The position numbers and the translations under genes are program-made. 64,000 nucleotides of DNA, taken from NCBI RefSeq assembly GCF_000495815.1, contig NZ_AWGE01000013.1:154429-218428 (forward strand), in the 5' to 3' direction. Below are positions 6,582-16,329 of this stretch, one piece after another (the stretch's first letter is position 1; each line of letters starts with the position of its first letter). This DNA comes from Asticcacaulis sp. AC466 (GTDB taxonomy: Bacteria > Pseudomonadota > Alphaproteobacteria > Caulobacterales > Caulobacteraceae). The notes below the pieces were generated by a model, which made no database searches, was not told the DNA's origin, and saw nothing but the letters and a program-made list of their open reading frames with translations.

Positions 6582-9551
6582 ATGTCGAAATCGACAATTT
6601 CTACCCGCAAGGTTCTGCTTGCGGGAACTATCCTGACAAGTCTGGCCTTTGGCCTGCCGGTCTTCGCGCAGGACGCGACCACAACGACGACCGCCACCAC
6701 CACTACGACGGATACGACGACGCCCGAAAAAACGACCGAAATCGTTGTTACCGGTTCGCGCATTCGCCGCAGCGAGTTCACCTCGGCGGCGCCTGTTCAG
6801 GTCATCACGTCTGAAAAATCGACCATGGCTGGCATGATCGATGCCGCTCAGGTTCTGCAAAGCTCCTCCATCGCCGCCGGTTCCGGCCAGATCAACAACA
6901 CCTTCACCGGCTATGTCGTTGACGGTGGCGCGGGCATCAACACCCTGTCGTTGCGTGGCCTTGGCGCTCAGCGTACTCTGGTCCTTATCAACGGCCGTCG
7001 TATGCCGCCCGCCGGTGTGTCCGGCACGGTCGGTCCGGTTGACCTGAACTTCATCCCGCAGTCGCTGGTCGCCCGCTACGAAATCCTGAAGGATGGCGCA
7101 TCGTCGATCTACGGGTCCGACGCCGTCGCGGGCGTTGTGAATATCATCACTACCAAGAACTTCGATGGCTTCCATATCGAAGCGTCGGGCCTGAAGTCCG
7201 AAAAGGACGGCGGCGATAGCTCCTCTGTCTCGGCCATGTATGGCAAGACCCTCGACAAGGGCAGCTTCCTGATCTCCGGCGAGTATTACGAGCAGCAAGC
7301 GCTGACGTTCAAGCAACGTGACGGCCTGGCCTGTCCGCAATTGCTGCGTTACAAGACGTCGGACGGATCACGTAATGACCGGATCGATCCACGGACCGGC
7401 AATTACAAGTGCTACAGCGCGGCAGGCATTTTCGGCGGTGCCGTTATCGACGGTTATAAGGGTGACTACTACTTCTACGCCCCAGGGCACACGAGTGGGC
7501 CGCTGAATGACTACGTGAAATATGACGGCACAGGTGCGACCGTTGTCTGGGAAGACGACAACCCTGCCGCCGCCCTCGACACGACCGCCATTTCTCCGGT
7601 CAAGCGCGGGTCGATATTCGCTCAGGGCCAATATCGCCCGGATTGGCTGGGTGGTGCCGAACTGTACACCGAACTGATGTTCGGTGAGCGCAAGTCGTCG
7701 CAACGCAGCTATGGCGAACTGTTCCCCTATTATTCGTCCTTCTCTTCGGTCAACATCCTGCCCTCGCAATTCACGCCGGCGCAACAGGCTGCCTTCGGCC
7801 TTGGGCCACACGGCCTCTATGCTCAACCGGTCAGCATCTATCAGGTCAACTCGTCTCAAAAGGTTGATCTGGGCCGCGTCCTCGGTGGTGTCCGTGGTAC
7901 GCTGAAGACCTGGAACTGGGATGCCTACGTGTCCTATTCGAAGAGCGTCGGCAAATATGACAGCACCGCCGTCTATGCTGACCGCGTCAACTGGGGCACC
8001 GGCTTCGATCAGAACGAATTCGTGGACATACCGGAATGTGGCGCTGGTGCACCGGCCGGCTGCGTGCCGCTCAACCTGTTCTCGGTGACGTCGCAAACGA
8101 CGGGGCGTCTGAGTCCGGCCGAAGAGGCCTATTATTTCACCACAGATCACGGCAAGACCGACTATTCGCAGTTGACCGCTGAAGCCACCATTACCGGTGA
8201 CATTATGCAACTGCCGGCCGGTGCCCTGGGTGGTGCCTTCGGTATCAGCTTCCGCGAAGACAAGATCAACGACGTGCCGGGTGAACTGTCGCGGGCGGGC
8301 AATTCCTATAACCGCACGTCTTCGGGCATCACCAAGGGCTCCGATCGCCTGTCGGAAGCCTACGGCGAATTGGAAATCCCGGTCATCCGTGGCAAATTCC
8401 TTTTCGAAGACCTGACGGTCAGCCTGTCGGGTCGTTACAGCAACTATGACTCTGTTGGTGACGCCACCACCTATAAGGCGGGCTTCAACTGGGCGGTCGA
8501 TAATATCTTCCGTATTCGCGGCACAGCCGGCAGCTCCTTCCGCGCCCCGGCATTGTACGAGCTGTATCTGAACAACCAGAGCGGCTACCTCAGCCAGACC
8601 TCGGTCGACCCGTGTATCAACTACGGTCAAAAGGGTGCCGATGGCGAGTACAAGGTCAATGCCACTATCCGAGCCAACTGTGCCGCAGACGGCATTCCGG
8701 ACAACTACACCGGCAGCAATCCGTCCGCCAAAATCATCACGGGTGGCGGTAAGTACCTGGAACCGGAAACCTCCTACGCCACGACGCTCGGCTTCGTCGT
8801 GACGCCGCCGAACACGGGCTTCAAGCTCGCGATCGACTTCTGGAAGACCAAGATCAGCAATCAGATCACTTCGAGCGGTGGTGCAATCGTCGGCGCGTGC
8901 TATGGTCGTCCCGAATTCCGGTCGCAACCCGGCTTCTGTGACCTGTTCACCCGTAATCCAGGCACCGGGCAAAATGCGTTTGCGATCACGACCATCGATG
9001 GCAGCTATCGCAATATCCCGACGGAAACCACGGCAGGTATCGACTACACGGTCGGTTATGAGCATGAATTTAACTTCGGCCGTCTGTCGTCCGATGCGCA
9101 GTTCAGCTGGTACAAGTACTACATCTCGCAGTCCTACCCCGGTGGCCCGATCGTCAACTCGCAAGGCACTATCGGCCAGCCGAACTGGGTTGGTGACGTC
9201 CAAACCAAGTTCCGCCATAAGGATTGGACGATGGCCTGGACTGTCAACTACACCGGTTCCGCCTCGAACCTGGGCTTCTACGGTGAAACGGGCGGCAATG
9301 CTGCCGGCACCTACACCTATAAGGCCTCGGTCCCGCCGTTTGTGACCCACGATCTGTCGCTGCGTTACCGTGGCAAGCAGTTCGAAATCATCGGTGGTAT
9401 CAACAATATCGCGAACAAAATGGCGCCTGAAATCGGCTCCGGCATCTACGCAGGTTCGGCTAGCCGCCTCGGCAACTATCCGTTCTCGAGCCAGTATCTG
9501 ACGGGCATTATCGGCCGTCAGTTCTACCTGAACGTTTCCAAGGACTTCTAA
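6582..9551 (+). CDS. TonB-dependent outer-membrane receptor
   Basis: A 989-residue TonB-dependent receptor. The start at 6582 is supported by GGAGG eight bases upstream, and it gives a clean signal peptide ending at VFAQ. A threonine-rich linker follows, then the TonB-box-like segment TTEIVVTGSRI. A plug domain comes next (VQVITSEKS, LSLRGLGAQRTLVLINGRR), with the rest forming the 22-strand barrel and ending in an aromatic residue (NVSKDF) as outer-membrane proteins do. It belongs to the large, VTGSR-bearing receptors abundant in Caulobacterales and sphingomonads, which import siderophores, saccharides or peptides. The ligand is unknown; the neighbouring secreted hydrolases make sugars or peptides plausible. 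Confidence 0.93.
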   Translation: MSKSTISTRKVLLAGTILTSLAFGLPVFAQDATTTTTATTTTTDTTTPEKTTEIVVTGSRIRRSEFTSAAPVQVITSEKSTMAGMIDAAQVLQSSSIAAGSGQINNTFTGYVVDGGAGINTLSLRGLGAQRTLVLINGRRMPPAGVSGTVGPVDLNFIPQSLVARYEILKDGASSIYGSDAVAGVVNIITTKNFDGFHIEASGLKSEKDGGDSSSVSAMYGKTLDKGSFLISGEYYEQQALTFKQRDGLACPQLLRYKTSDGSRNDRIDPRTGNYKCYSAAGIFGGAVIDGYKGDYYFYAPGHTSGPLNDYVKYDGTGATVVWEDDNPAAALDTTAISPVKRGSIFAQGQYRPDWLGGAELYTELMFGERKSSQRSYGELFPYYSSFSSVNILPSQFTPAQQAAFGLGPHGLYAQPVSIYQVNSSQKVDLGRVLGGVRGTLKTWNWDAYVSYSKSVGKYDSTAVYADRVNWGTGFDQNEFVDIPECGAGAPAGCVPLNLFSVTSQTTGRLSPAEEAYYFTTDHGKTDYSQLTAEATITGDIMQLPAGALGGAFGISFREDKINDVPGELSRAGNSYNRTSSGITKGSDRLSEAYGELEIPVIRGKFLFEDLTVSLSGRYSNYDSVGDATTYKAGFNWAVDNIFRIRGTAGSSFRAPALYELYLNNQSGYLSQTSVDPCINYGQKGADGEYKVNATIRANCAADGIPDNYTGSNPSAKIITGGGKYLEPETSYATTLGFVVTPPNTGFKLAIDFWKTKISNQITSSGGAIVGACYGRPEFRSQPGFCDLFTRNPGTGQNAFAITTIDGSYRNIPTETTAGIDYTVGYEHEFNFGRLSSDAQFSWYKYYISQSYPGGPIVNSQGTIGQPNWVGDVQTKFRHKDWTMAWTVNYTGSASNLGFYGETGGNAAGTYTYKASVPPFVTHDLSLRYRGKQFEIIGGINNIANKMAPEIGSGIYAGSASRLGNYPFSSQYLTGIIGRQFYLNVSKDF

Positions 9552-9572
9552 GTCCGAGGACATATAAAACGG

Positions 9573-9604
9573 AAAGCGGCGAGGGTAACCTCGCCGCTTT
9601 TTTG
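9573..9604 (+). terminator. Intrinsic terminator of the TonB-dependent receptor gene
   Basis: A perfect 12-bp stem (AAAGCGGCGAGG at 9573-9584 with its complement at 9589-9600), loop GTAA, followed by a run of T. Confidence 0.92.
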
Positions 9605-9629
9605 TTGCGCGCGTCATATGATTGGGCAC

Positions 9630-9658
9630 AAAAAACGGCCGGAGCGATCCGGCCGTTT
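9630..9658 (-). terminator. Intrinsic terminator of phoH-like gene
   Basis: A perfect 10-bp stem (AAACGGCCGG at 9633-9642 with CCGGCCGTTT at 9649-9658) and a six-base loop. On the minus strand it is followed by a T run, and it lies just past the phoH-like stop codon. Confidence 0.9.
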
Positions 9659-9683
9659 CACTTTATAACGTTGAAACAGTAGG

Positions 9684-10466
9684 TTACAGTACCCCAAGCA
9701 TCTGCGCTACCAACGGATGGCGAACGATGTCGGTATCCTTAAGCCGCACTACCTTGATGGTTTCGACCGCTTCGAACCGGTTCGCCACGTCCGCCAGACC
9801 GGAAATGCCGGGCAGAAGGTCGGACTGTGCGGGATCGCCGGTGACGATCATGGTTGAATTCCAGCCCAGGCGCGTCAGCAACATTTTGAGCTGGGTATAG
9901 GTGCAGTTCTGCGCCTCGTCGATAACGACAAAAGCATTGTTGAGCGTGCGGCCGCGCATATAGCCGACCGGTGCGATTTCGATCAGCCCTTCCTGCATCA
10001 ACGCCTTGACGCGCTTCATGCTGAGGCGGTCGGTGAGGGCGTCGTACAGCGGGCGCAGATACGGCGCCAACTTGTCTTCCATATCGCCGGGCAGGAAGCC
10101 GATTGATTCCCCGGCTTCGACGGCCGGTCGCGACAGGACGATCCGGCCGACCTTGCCGGCTTCCAACGCTTCCACGGCCTTGGCGATGGCGAGGTAGGTC
10201 TTGCCGGTCCCTGCCGGCCCAAGCGCCAGCACCAGGTTTTTCTCATCGATGGCGGCCATCAGGGCCGCCTGACCTTCCGACTTCGGCTTGATGGTTTTCA
10301 CGTAGCTCTGGTCGCGGTCCTCGTTGGCAGGACCGCCATTCCCGTTCATCGGAGACCAGCCACCGCCGACATGAACATTCAACCGGCGCACCTTGGCGTC
10401 TGGTTGATATTGTTCGGCATCCAGGGTTCCCTCGCGCATGAAACGCTTGGCGGATCGCTTGGTCAT
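9684..10466 (-). CDS. PhoH-like P-loop ATPase
   Basis: A 260-residue PhoH-family ATPase. The Walker A motif GPAGTGKT (residues 83-90) and the Walker B motif VIDEAQ (181-186) are intact, with the family signatures LSRPAVEAGE and GFLPGD between them. The N-terminal 55 residues are variable and glycine/asparagine rich. It differs from the YbeZ/PhoL type by context, because no ybeY or corC lies beside it. PhoH proteins are predicted RNA-linked ATPases/helicases; the cellular role is poorly defined. The start is well placed, with AAAGGAGACACCC before the ATG. It is monocistronic, ending at a strong terminator. Confidence 0.9.
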   Translation of the reverse strand: MTKRSAKRFMREGTLDAEQYQPDAKVRRLNVHVGGGWSPMNGNGGPANEDRDQSYVKTIKPKSEGQAALMAAIDEKNLVLALGPAGTGKTYLAIAKAVEALEAGKVGRIVLSRPAVEAGESIGFLPGDMEDKLAPYLRPLYDALTDRLSMKRVKALMQEGLIEIAPVGYMRGRTLNNAFVVIDEAQNCTYTQLKMLLTRLGWNSTMIVTGDPAQSDLLPGISGLADVANRFEAVETIKVVRLKDTDIVRHPLVAQMLGVL

Positions 10467-10800
10467 GGGTGTCTCCTTTGAGGCATGAAAAAAGGCGACG
10501 CCATGAACGGCTCGCCTTCGGGTAAACGATACAGGATTGGGGAGGAAATTCGGCGACAGACAGGAGAGGCGCCATCGCCGAAAATGGGCGGTGGAGGGGA
10601 AGCAAGGGACGAGAACGCTACTCGAATTGCCACATCTACCTCTAAGGCTGAAACCTTATGTTCAGTCAGTTTTGGGGAAGTGATTCCCCGTCACTGACGG
10701 TATCCAGATTCGTCCCAGATGGTTAGCGAGAACTTAATGGACGAGCGGTTGATGACAATTTCGCAGAAGCGTCATAAAGAAGCCGTAGGGAGGTCGCGCC
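10467..10800. other. 334-bp intergenic region without a supported gene
   Basis: This lies between the divergent phoH-like and gamma-carbonic anhydrase genes and must hold both promoters. It contains ribosome-binding sites at both edges and a short open frame from 10485 that looks like chance. I see no RNA gene or clear repeat. Confidence 0.5.
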
Positions 10801-11328
10801 ATGGCCATATATAAGTTGGGAGACAAGCAACCGGTTCTGCCGGAAGACGACCGTTTCTGGATCGCCCCTTCCGCCGATATCATGGGGGATGTGACCCTGG
10901 GCGATGACGCCAGTGTCTGGTTCAATGCGGTCATTCGCGGCGACAATGACCCCATAACCATCGGGGCGCGCACCAATATCCAGGACGGTGCGGTCCTGCA
11001 CTCTGACGACGGTCTGCCGCTGCATATCGGCGATGACGTGACAGTCGGACACAAGGCGATGATCCATAGCTGCACGATCGGTGACAATTCGCTGATCGGC
11101 ATTGGCGCCGTCATCCTGGGCCGCGCCACGATCGGCCGCGACAGCATTGTCGGTGCGGGGGCCGTGGTGCCGGAAGGCAAGGTCTATCCGGATGGGGTTC
11201 TGCTGCTGGGTGCGCCGGCGCGGGTGGTGCGCGAACTGACGCCGGAACAGATCGGCAAGCTCAAACAGTCGGCGGCCCACTATGTCCGCAACTGGCGCCG
11301 GTTCAAAAGCGACTTGACACCTGTGTAG
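10801..11328 (+). CDS. Gamma-class carbonic anhydrase-like protein
   Basis: A 175-residue left-handed beta-helix protein made of hexapeptide repeats ([LIV]GxxxxI-type turns from about residue 25 to 140). Three histidines stand where the gamma-carbonic anhydrase family binds zinc between trimer subunits: His67 (VLHSD), His84 (VGHKA) and His89 (IHSC). The family includes YrdA, PaaY and Cam. Many bacterial members are only weakly active or untested, so carbonic anhydrase activity is inference. It is cytoplasmic with no signal peptide. GGGAGG lies seven bases before the ATG. A small zinc-ribbon gene follows 84 bp later. Confidence 0.88.
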   Translation: MAIYKLGDKQPVLPEDDRFWIAPSADIMGDVTLGDDASVWFNAVIRGDNDPITIGARTNIQDGAVLHSDDGLPLHIGDDVTVGHKAMIHSCTIGDNSLIGIGAVILGRATIGRDSIVGAGAVVPEGKVYPDGVLLLGAPARVVRELTPEQIGKLKQSAAHYVRNWRRFKSDLTPV

Positions 11329-11412
11329 CTGGATTTGACATTTCTGTTATCGCTCTTGATCGCCGCGGTGGCGGCCCAATCTCGGACAGGTATCACTATC
11401 TGAGGAGCCGCC

Positions 11413-11733
11413 ATGTCCGCCTTGATCTGCCCTGTCTGTAAGGGCGCTTTTCGTGAAGTCATTCGCGAAGGCATATTGATCGACATCTGCACGCAATGCC
11501 AGGGCGTCTGGCTGGACCGCGGCGAACTGGAAAAACTAATCTCCCTGACGCAGGACGCCAAGGAAATTCCGTTGCCGCCACCGCTCCAGCCCCGCCCTCA
11601 GCAAGCCTATAGCCGCGATCATGACGACGATGATGAGCGTCGATATGAATCGCGCGACCACTATGACAAGTATGGCCGCAAGAAGAAAAAGAAGGGATTC
11701 GACCTGTCGGATATCTTCGACTTCGGCGATTGA
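11413..11733 (+). CDS. Zinc-ribbon (zf-TFIIB type) protein
   Basis: A 106-residue protein with an N-terminal zinc ribbon: CPVC at residues 6-9 and CTQC near 27-30, followed by the family signature GVWLDRGELEKL. The tail is strongly charged, first acidic (DHDDDDERR), then lysine-rich (GRKKKKKGFD), and ends in an acidic amphipathic stretch. Members of this family are small, widespread and of unknown function. GAGGAG precedes the ATG. It converges on rnhA, with only four bases between the stop codons. Confidence 0.85.
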   Translation: MSALICPVCKGAFREVIREGILIDICTQCQGVWLDRGELEKLISLTQDAKEIPLPPPLQPRPQQAYSRDHDDDDERRYESRDHYDKYGRKKKKKGFDLSDIFDFGD

Positions 11734-11737
11734 GGAC

Positions 11738-12196
11738 CTAAGCGCGCTGGCGTGCCTCGGCTATGCCCCTATTGGCCAATTGGTCGGCGCGCTCATTCAT
11801 TTCATTGCCGGCGTGGCCCTTGACCCAGATCCATTTGATCTTGTGCGGCTGGCACGCGGCATCGAGACGTATCCACAGGTCGTCATTCTTGACCGGCTTC
11901 TTGTCGGCGGTCTTCCATCCGCGCGCCTTCCAGCCGCGGATCCATTCGGTCATGCCTTTGAGCACGTACTGGCTGTCGATGTAGAGCTTTACGTCGCACG
12001 GTTTTTTGAGCGCTTCCAGCCCGGCAATGGCCGCCATCAATTCCATGCGGTTGTTGGTCGTTGACGGCTCATAACCGTACAATTCCTTTTCATGCAGGCC
12101 CGACATGAGAATGCAGCCCCAGCCGCCCGGACCGGGATTTCCCTTACATGCGCCGTCGGTATAAAGCGTCACGTGCGCGCGTGGCGTCCCGCTCAT
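11738..12196 (-). CDS. rnhA: Ribonuclease HI
   Basis: A 152-residue enzyme matching E. coli RNase HI in length and order. The catalytic carboxylates are all present: Asp14 ([11 protein letters not shown]), Glu52 (RMELMAA), Asp74 (YIDSQYV) and Asp138 (ERADQLA), together with His128 (KGHAG). It cleaves the RNA strand of RNA-DNA hybrids, including R-loops and primers. Its start codon overlaps the stop codon of ispH by one base (TGATG), so the two are translationally coupled with ispH first. Confidence 0.97.
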   Translation of the reverse strand: MSGTPRAHVTLYTDGACKGNPGPGGWGCILMSGLHEKELYGYEPSTTNNRMELMAAIAGLEALKKPCDVKLYIDSQYVLKGMTEWIRGWKARGWKTADKKPVKNDDLWIRLDAACQPHKIKWIWVKGHAGNEMNERADQLANRGIAEARQRA

Positions 12197-13137
12197 CAGG
12201 CAACGGCTTTCGGTAGCTTGAACGTCACGGTTTCACGCACGCCATTGCTTTCGATGACCTCGGCGTCGAAGCGCGCCGATACGGCCGCCACCAACCCCTC
12301 GATCAGGTTTTCCGGCGCCGATGCGCCCGCCGATATGCCCAATGTCCTGACATTTTCGAACCACGTCCAATCGACGAAGGACGCATCATCAACCAGATAG
12401 GCGGCCTTGGCCCCGGCGCGCAGGGCGACCTCGACCAGGCGCTGCGAATTGGATGACTTGGCCGAGCCGATAACCAGCACCAGATCGCAATCGCCGGAGA
12501 CCTGCTTGACCGCGTCCTGACGGTTGGTGGTGGCGTAGCAGATGTCTTCCTTGTGCGGCACCTTGATGGCCGGGAAACGGGCCTGCAAGGCGCTGACGAT
12601 TTCGGCCGTGTCATCGACCGACAAGGTTGTCTGGGTGACGAAGGCCAGGTTCTGCGGATCGACCGGAACGAACTGGCGCGCCTGCTCCACCGTTTCGATC
12701 AGCTTGACCGTGCCGGGCGGCAATTGCCCCATGGTGCCAATGACTTCCGGGTGGCCGGCATGGCCAATCAGGATGATTTCGCGTCCTTCGTCGTGATGGC
12801 GTTCAGCCTCGACATGGACCTTGGACACAAGCGGGCAGGTGGCGTCGAGGAAGAACATCTGGCGGTCGCGTGCTTCTGCGGGCACGGATTTGGGAACGCC
12901 ATGCGCCGAAAAGACAACCGGACGGTCCGGCGGACACTGTTCCAGTTCCTTGACGAAAATGGCGCCCAACGATTTCAGCCGGTCGACGACGTGCTTGTTG
13001 TGCACGATCTCATGGCGGACATAGACCGGCGCGCCGTAACGCTCAAGCGCGCGTTCGACGATCTGGATGGCGCGGTCGACGCCGGCGCAAAAGCCGCGCG
13101 GCGTGGCGAGGTAGACTTTCAAGGGAGCGGAACTCAT
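12196..13137 (-). CDS. ispH: 4-hydroxy-3-methylbut-2-enyl diphosphate reductase
   Basis: A 313-residue IspH/LytB, the last enzyme of the non-mevalonate isoprenoid pathway, which reduces HMBPP to IPP and DMAPP. The three cysteines that hold the iron-sulfur cluster are present: Cys17 (RGFCAGV), Cys101 (DATCPLV) and Cys200 ([10 protein letters not shown]). The substrate-binding histidines sit in IVHNKHV and SAHGVP. I placed the start at MSSAPLKVY, which matches the family's N-terminus; an upstream in-frame codon would add 21 unrelated residues. It is co-transcribed with rnhA. Confidence 0.96.
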   Translation of the reverse strand: MSSAPLKVYLATPRGFCAGVDRAIQIVERALERYGAPVYVRHEIVHNKHVVDRLKSLGAIFVKELEQCPPDRPVVFSAHGVPKSVPAEARDRQMFFLDATCPLVSKVHVEAERHHDEGREIILIGHAGHPEVIGTMGQLPPGTVKLIETVEQARQFVPVDPQNLAFVTQTTLSVDDTAEIVSALQARFPAIKVPHKEDICYATTNRQDAVKQVSGDCDLVLVIGSAKSSNSQRLVEVALRAGAKAAYLVDDASFVDWTWFENVRTLGISAGASAPENLIEGLVAAVSARFDAEVIESNGVRETVTFKLPKAVA

Positions 13138-13385
13138 GTTCAGACACATAATCATTTTCGTGCCGCATGGGAATATGCCGCACCAACTATTGCCGCGCAA
13201 TCGGTGGACGACTGTGTCGGCGGGGCATAGGCCGGCGTCAACAAGTCACAGGTGATGAAGTTCCGCCGCACTTTGGCCGCAACTGCTCCATAAAACCCTT
13301 TGAAAAGTGAAATCGAGGCGCTACACATCCTTAACCGATGCGCGCCGCGCTTCGCTCGACCGATTTCTTTGGGGATTTCTCGCCT

Positions 13386-14048
13386 ATGTCCGTTGTTATG
13401 CGTCGTATTCTGGCAGGGGTTTGCCTGGGCGTTTTCCTCAATGCTGGCGCCATGGCGGCGCTCGCTCAGCAGCAAGGCGCCGATGACGACAGCGATACGG
13501 CTGCAAAGAAGGCCAAGAAGGACGAAGAGTGGGGCGATCGCTCCCTCCGTCTAAAGGCCGTGAAGGCCGAAGGGCCATGCCCTTACGTCAAGGTGCTCTA
13601 CGACGCCGCCCGCTACCATGAATTCAAGGACGACAAGGAAACGACCTCCGCCGCGCAATGGACGGGCGAGATCAACGGCATCGAATCGGAATGCGCCTAT
13701 AAAGGCACCGATCCGATCCAGGTCGGCATGGATATCAGCTTCTCGCTCGGCCGCGGGCCCGAGGCTGAAGGGCAAACCAAGGTTTACAAGTATTGGGTCG
13801 CCGTAACCGAGCGCGACTCGGCGGTTTTGGCCAAGCAGGAATTCGAACTGCCGGTTACCTTCGCGCCGGGCCAGGAACGGGTGGATTTGAACACCCGCCT
13901 CCAGGGCATCTACATCCCGCGCAAGGACATTTCGGTGTCCGGGTCCAACTTCGAAGTGCTCGTCGGGTTCGACGTCACCCCGCAGATGGCCGCCTTCAAC
14001 CGCGAAGGTAAGCACTTCCGCTATGTGACCAATGCGGAAAAGAAGTAG
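13386..14048 (+). CDS. Conserved secreted protein of unknown function
   Basis: A protein of about 220 residues with an N-terminal signal peptide (MRRILAGVCLGVFLNAGAMA, ending near ALAQ). An acidic/lysine linker (DDDSDTAAKKAKKDEE) follows, then a beta-rich domain starting SLRLKAVKAEGPCPYVKVLYD. Two cysteines in the mature part, in GPCPYV and ESECAYKG, could form a disulfide. I do not recognise a characterised family. The start could be the ATG at 13386 or 13398; an upstream frame back to 13338 is unlikely. It precedes argS by about 90 bp on the same strand and may share its transcript. Confidence 0.7.
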   Translation: MSVVMRRILAGVCLGVFLNAGAMAALAQQQGADDDSDTAAKKAKKDEEWGDRSLRLKAVKAEGPCPYVKVLYDAARYHEFKDDKETTSAAQWTGEINGIESECAYKGTDPIQVGMDISFSLGRGPEAEGQTKVYKYWVAVTERDSAVLAKQEFELPVTFAPGQERVDLNTRLQGIYIPRKDISVSGSNFEVLVGFDVTPQMAAFNREGKHFRYVTNAEKK

Positions 14049-14139
14049 GGCCTCCAGAATTGGGTCCTGAAGAACTAGGACTTGAAACAGGCAGGCGGCG
14101 TGGCGTAAGAGCGGGGACGATTTGTACCCGGATAGACAT

Positions 14140-15933
14140 ATGCCCGCCTTCACCGAAGCCTTCACCGACACTCACGATTTCAAGACGCAGCTGAGCGACA
14201 GCGCCCAGGCCGCCTTTGTGGCCGAAGGGTTCGATGCCGCCGCCGGTCGCGTCAATGCGTCGGACCGTCCGGACCTCGCCGATTTTCAATGTAACGGCGC
14301 GCTGGCCGTCGCCAAGGCGGCCAAGGCCAATCCCCGCGAGGTGGCGGGCAAGATCGTCAGCCATTTCACCGACGACGCGCGCCTGTCTAAACTCGAAATC
14401 GCCGGTCCCGGCTTTCTGAATTTCACCCTGTCTGACGACGCTCTGTCCGCGCGCGCCAATGTGCTGGCGGGCGATGCGCGCCTGGGGGCGCCCAAGGTAG
14501 CGCAACAGCGCAAGATCATCATCGATTTCGGCGGCCCGAATGTCGCAAAGCCCATGCATGTCGGCCACCTGCGCACCGCCGTCATCGGCGAAAGCCTGAA
14601 ACGCATCCTGCGCTTCCTGGGCGACGAAGTCATGGGGGACGCCCACTTCGGCGACTGGGGCTATCAGATGGGGCTGTTGATCGTCGCTGTGTCGGACGAA
14701 CAACCCGATCTGCCCTATTTCGATGCCGATTTCACCGGTGACTATCCCACCGATGCGCCGGTCTCGCTCGACGATCTGGAACGCCTCTATCCGCTGGCCT
14801 CCAATAAGGGCAAGGCCGACGAAGCCTATCGTGACCGCGCCAAGAAGGCGACGCGCGAATTGCAGCAGGGCCGAAAAGGGTATCGCGCCCTGTGGCAGCA
14901 TTTCGTGACGGTCAGCCGCACCGCCCTGATCCGCGACTACGGCGCGCTCAGCGTCGAATTCGACTGGTGGAAGGGCGAAAGCGACGCCGATCCCTTTATC
15001 GAAGGCATGATCGCCGACCTGAAAGCCAAGGGCCTGCTGGAACCCGATCAGGGCGCACAGATTGTTCGTGTGGCGAAGCCCGATGACAAGAAGGACGTGC
15101 CGCCCTTGCTCGTCGTGTCGTCGGAAGGCTCGTCCATGTACGGTACGACCGACCTGGCCACCATCGTCCAGCGCAAAACCGAATATCAGCCTGACCTGAC
15201 CCTCTATATCGTCGATCAGCGCCAGTCCGACCATTTCGAACAGGTCTTCCGCGCCGCCTATCTGGCCGGCTATGCCCACGAAGGCCAACTGGAACATGCC
15301 GCCAACGGCACGGTCAACGGCACGGACGGCAAGCCGTTCAAAACGCGCGACGGCGGGACGCTGAAACTGCACGACCTGATTTCACAGGCCGAGGAAAAGG
15401 CTACGGCGCGCCTGCATGAAGCGGGCCTGGGGGAGGGCCTGTCCGAAGCAGCCTTCGCCGACACCGCGCATAAGGTTGCCATCGCCGCGCTTAAATTTGC
15501 CGAACTGAGCAACCATCGGCTGACCAATTATATCTTCGATCTTGACCGCTTCATGAGTTTCGAAGGCAAGACTGGGCCGTATCTGCTGTATCAGGCGGTG
15601 CGCATGAAATCGATCCTGCGTAAGGCGGTCGATCAGGGCGTCGCCGCCGGTGTGATTACGGTTGGCGAGGTGGCGGAACGCGAACTCGTCTTGCTGCTCG
15701 ATGGCTTCGACAACGCCTTGAAGGAAACCTATCTCAAGCGCGCGCCGAACATTCTGGCCGACCATGTCTATAAGCTGGCGCAGGGCTTCTCGAAATTCTA
15801 TGCCGCCTGTCCGGTCCTCGTGGGTGACGATGCGGGCGTCAAGGCGTCGCGCCTGGCCCTGGTCCGCCTGACCTTGCGGCAACTGGAACTCGGCCTCGAC
15901 CTGATGGGCCTGTCCGCGCCGGAACAGATGTAA
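14140..15933 (+). CDS. argS: Arginyl-tRNA synthetase
   Basis: A class I aminoacyl-tRNA synthetase of 597 residues. The N-terminal ArgS-specific tRNA-binding domain comes first, then the HIGH-type motif HVGH at residues 140-143 within [14 protein letters not shown]. The catalytic fold and C-terminal DALR anticodon-binding domain follow ([14 protein letters not shown], ending [16 protein letters not shown]). It charges tRNA-Arg with arginine. The ATG at 14140 fits the family N-terminus; a TTG at 14122 is an alternative. An unusual long palindrome begins 17 bp after the stop. Confidence 0.97.
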   Translation: MPAFTEAFTDTHDFKTQLSDSAQAAFVAEGFDAAAGRVNASDRPDLADFQCNGALAVAKAAKANPREVAGKIVSHFTDDARLSKLEIAGPGFLNFTLSDDALSARANVLAGDARLGAPKVAQQRKIIIDFGGPNVAKPMHVGHLRTAVIGESLKRILRFLGDEVMGDAHFGDWGYQMGLLIVAVSDEQPDLPYFDADFTGDYPTDAPVSLDDLERLYPLASNKGKADEAYRDRAKKATRELQQGRKGYRALWQHFVTVSRTALIRDYGALSVEFDWWKGESDADPFIEGMIADLKAKGLLEPDQGAQIVRVAKPDDKKDVPPLLVVSSEGSSMYGTTDLATIVQRKTEYQPDLTLYIVDQRQSDHFEQVFRAAYLAGYAHEGQLEHAANGTVNGTDGKPFKTRDGGTLKLHDLISQAEEKATARLHEAGLGEGLSEAAFADTAHKVAIAALKFAELSNHRLTNYIFDLDRFMSFEGKTGPYLLYQAVRMKSILRKAVDQGVAAGVITVGEVAERELVLLLDGFDNALKETYLKRAPNILADHVYKLAQGFSKFYAACPVLVGDDAGVKASRLALVRLTLRQLELGLDLMGLSAPEQM

Positions 15934-15949
15934 CCGGAGAGGGCTTTTC

Positions 15950-16206
15950 TTATACCGCCCTGCTTGCGGGGCGGGGGACCGCACGAGACAGCGTTTACGC
16001 TGGCGAGATGTGGTGGTGGGGGCCTTTGTTTGCCCGACACCCAATAGCCAGGTGGTCCTTGGTAACAGCCTATTCAGCGCATTTCGAAATGCCCGTAAAG
16101 GCCCCCACCACCACATCTTGCGCGACGGAAGCCTAAGGGCTTGAATATGTTCCGTCCGTGCGTCGCGCTTCGTGCGGTCCCCCGGCCCACAGGTGGGGCG
16201 GTATAA
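15950..16206. repeat. 257-bp nested inverted repeat
   Basis: Terminal 11-bp inverted repeats (TTATACCGCCC at 15950-15960 and its complement at 16196-16206) enclose a 14-bp perfect pair (15973-15986 with 16170-16183). Inside is a 22-bp perfect pair (16006-16027 with 16097-16118). Small hairpins fill the spaces, for example AGCG-TTTA-CGCT near 15990-16001, GCGACGGAA with TTCCGTCC near 16122-16157, and CATTTCGAAATG at 16080-16091. No open frame inside looks coding. It could be a miniature inverted-repeat element, a structured RNA or a cruciform-forming site. I saw no second copy in the window. Confidence 0.8.
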
Positions 16207-16329
16207 AGGCGTGATCATCTTTCACTTTTCGTGTTTTACCCCTCGCAGGCCGCCTTACGTAAAACCTGCTGACAAACGCCCGGACTTGCGCTTAACTGTT
16301 ACCGAAGCGTTAACGGATGGTGTTGGGGT

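Noticed and set aside
7368..9629. A 753-codon open frame on the minus strand opposite the TonB-dependent receptor
   Set aside because: It is the codon-bias shadow of the receptor gene, with no family motif and no ribosome-binding site.
10485..10697. Small open frame between the phoH-like and carbonic anhydrase genes
   Set aside because: No ribosome-binding site and an irregular, glycine/serine-rich product.
13996..15372. Long open frame on the minus strand opposite argS
   Set aside because: argS is unmistakable on the plus strand; the antisense product is low-complexity and unlike any protein.
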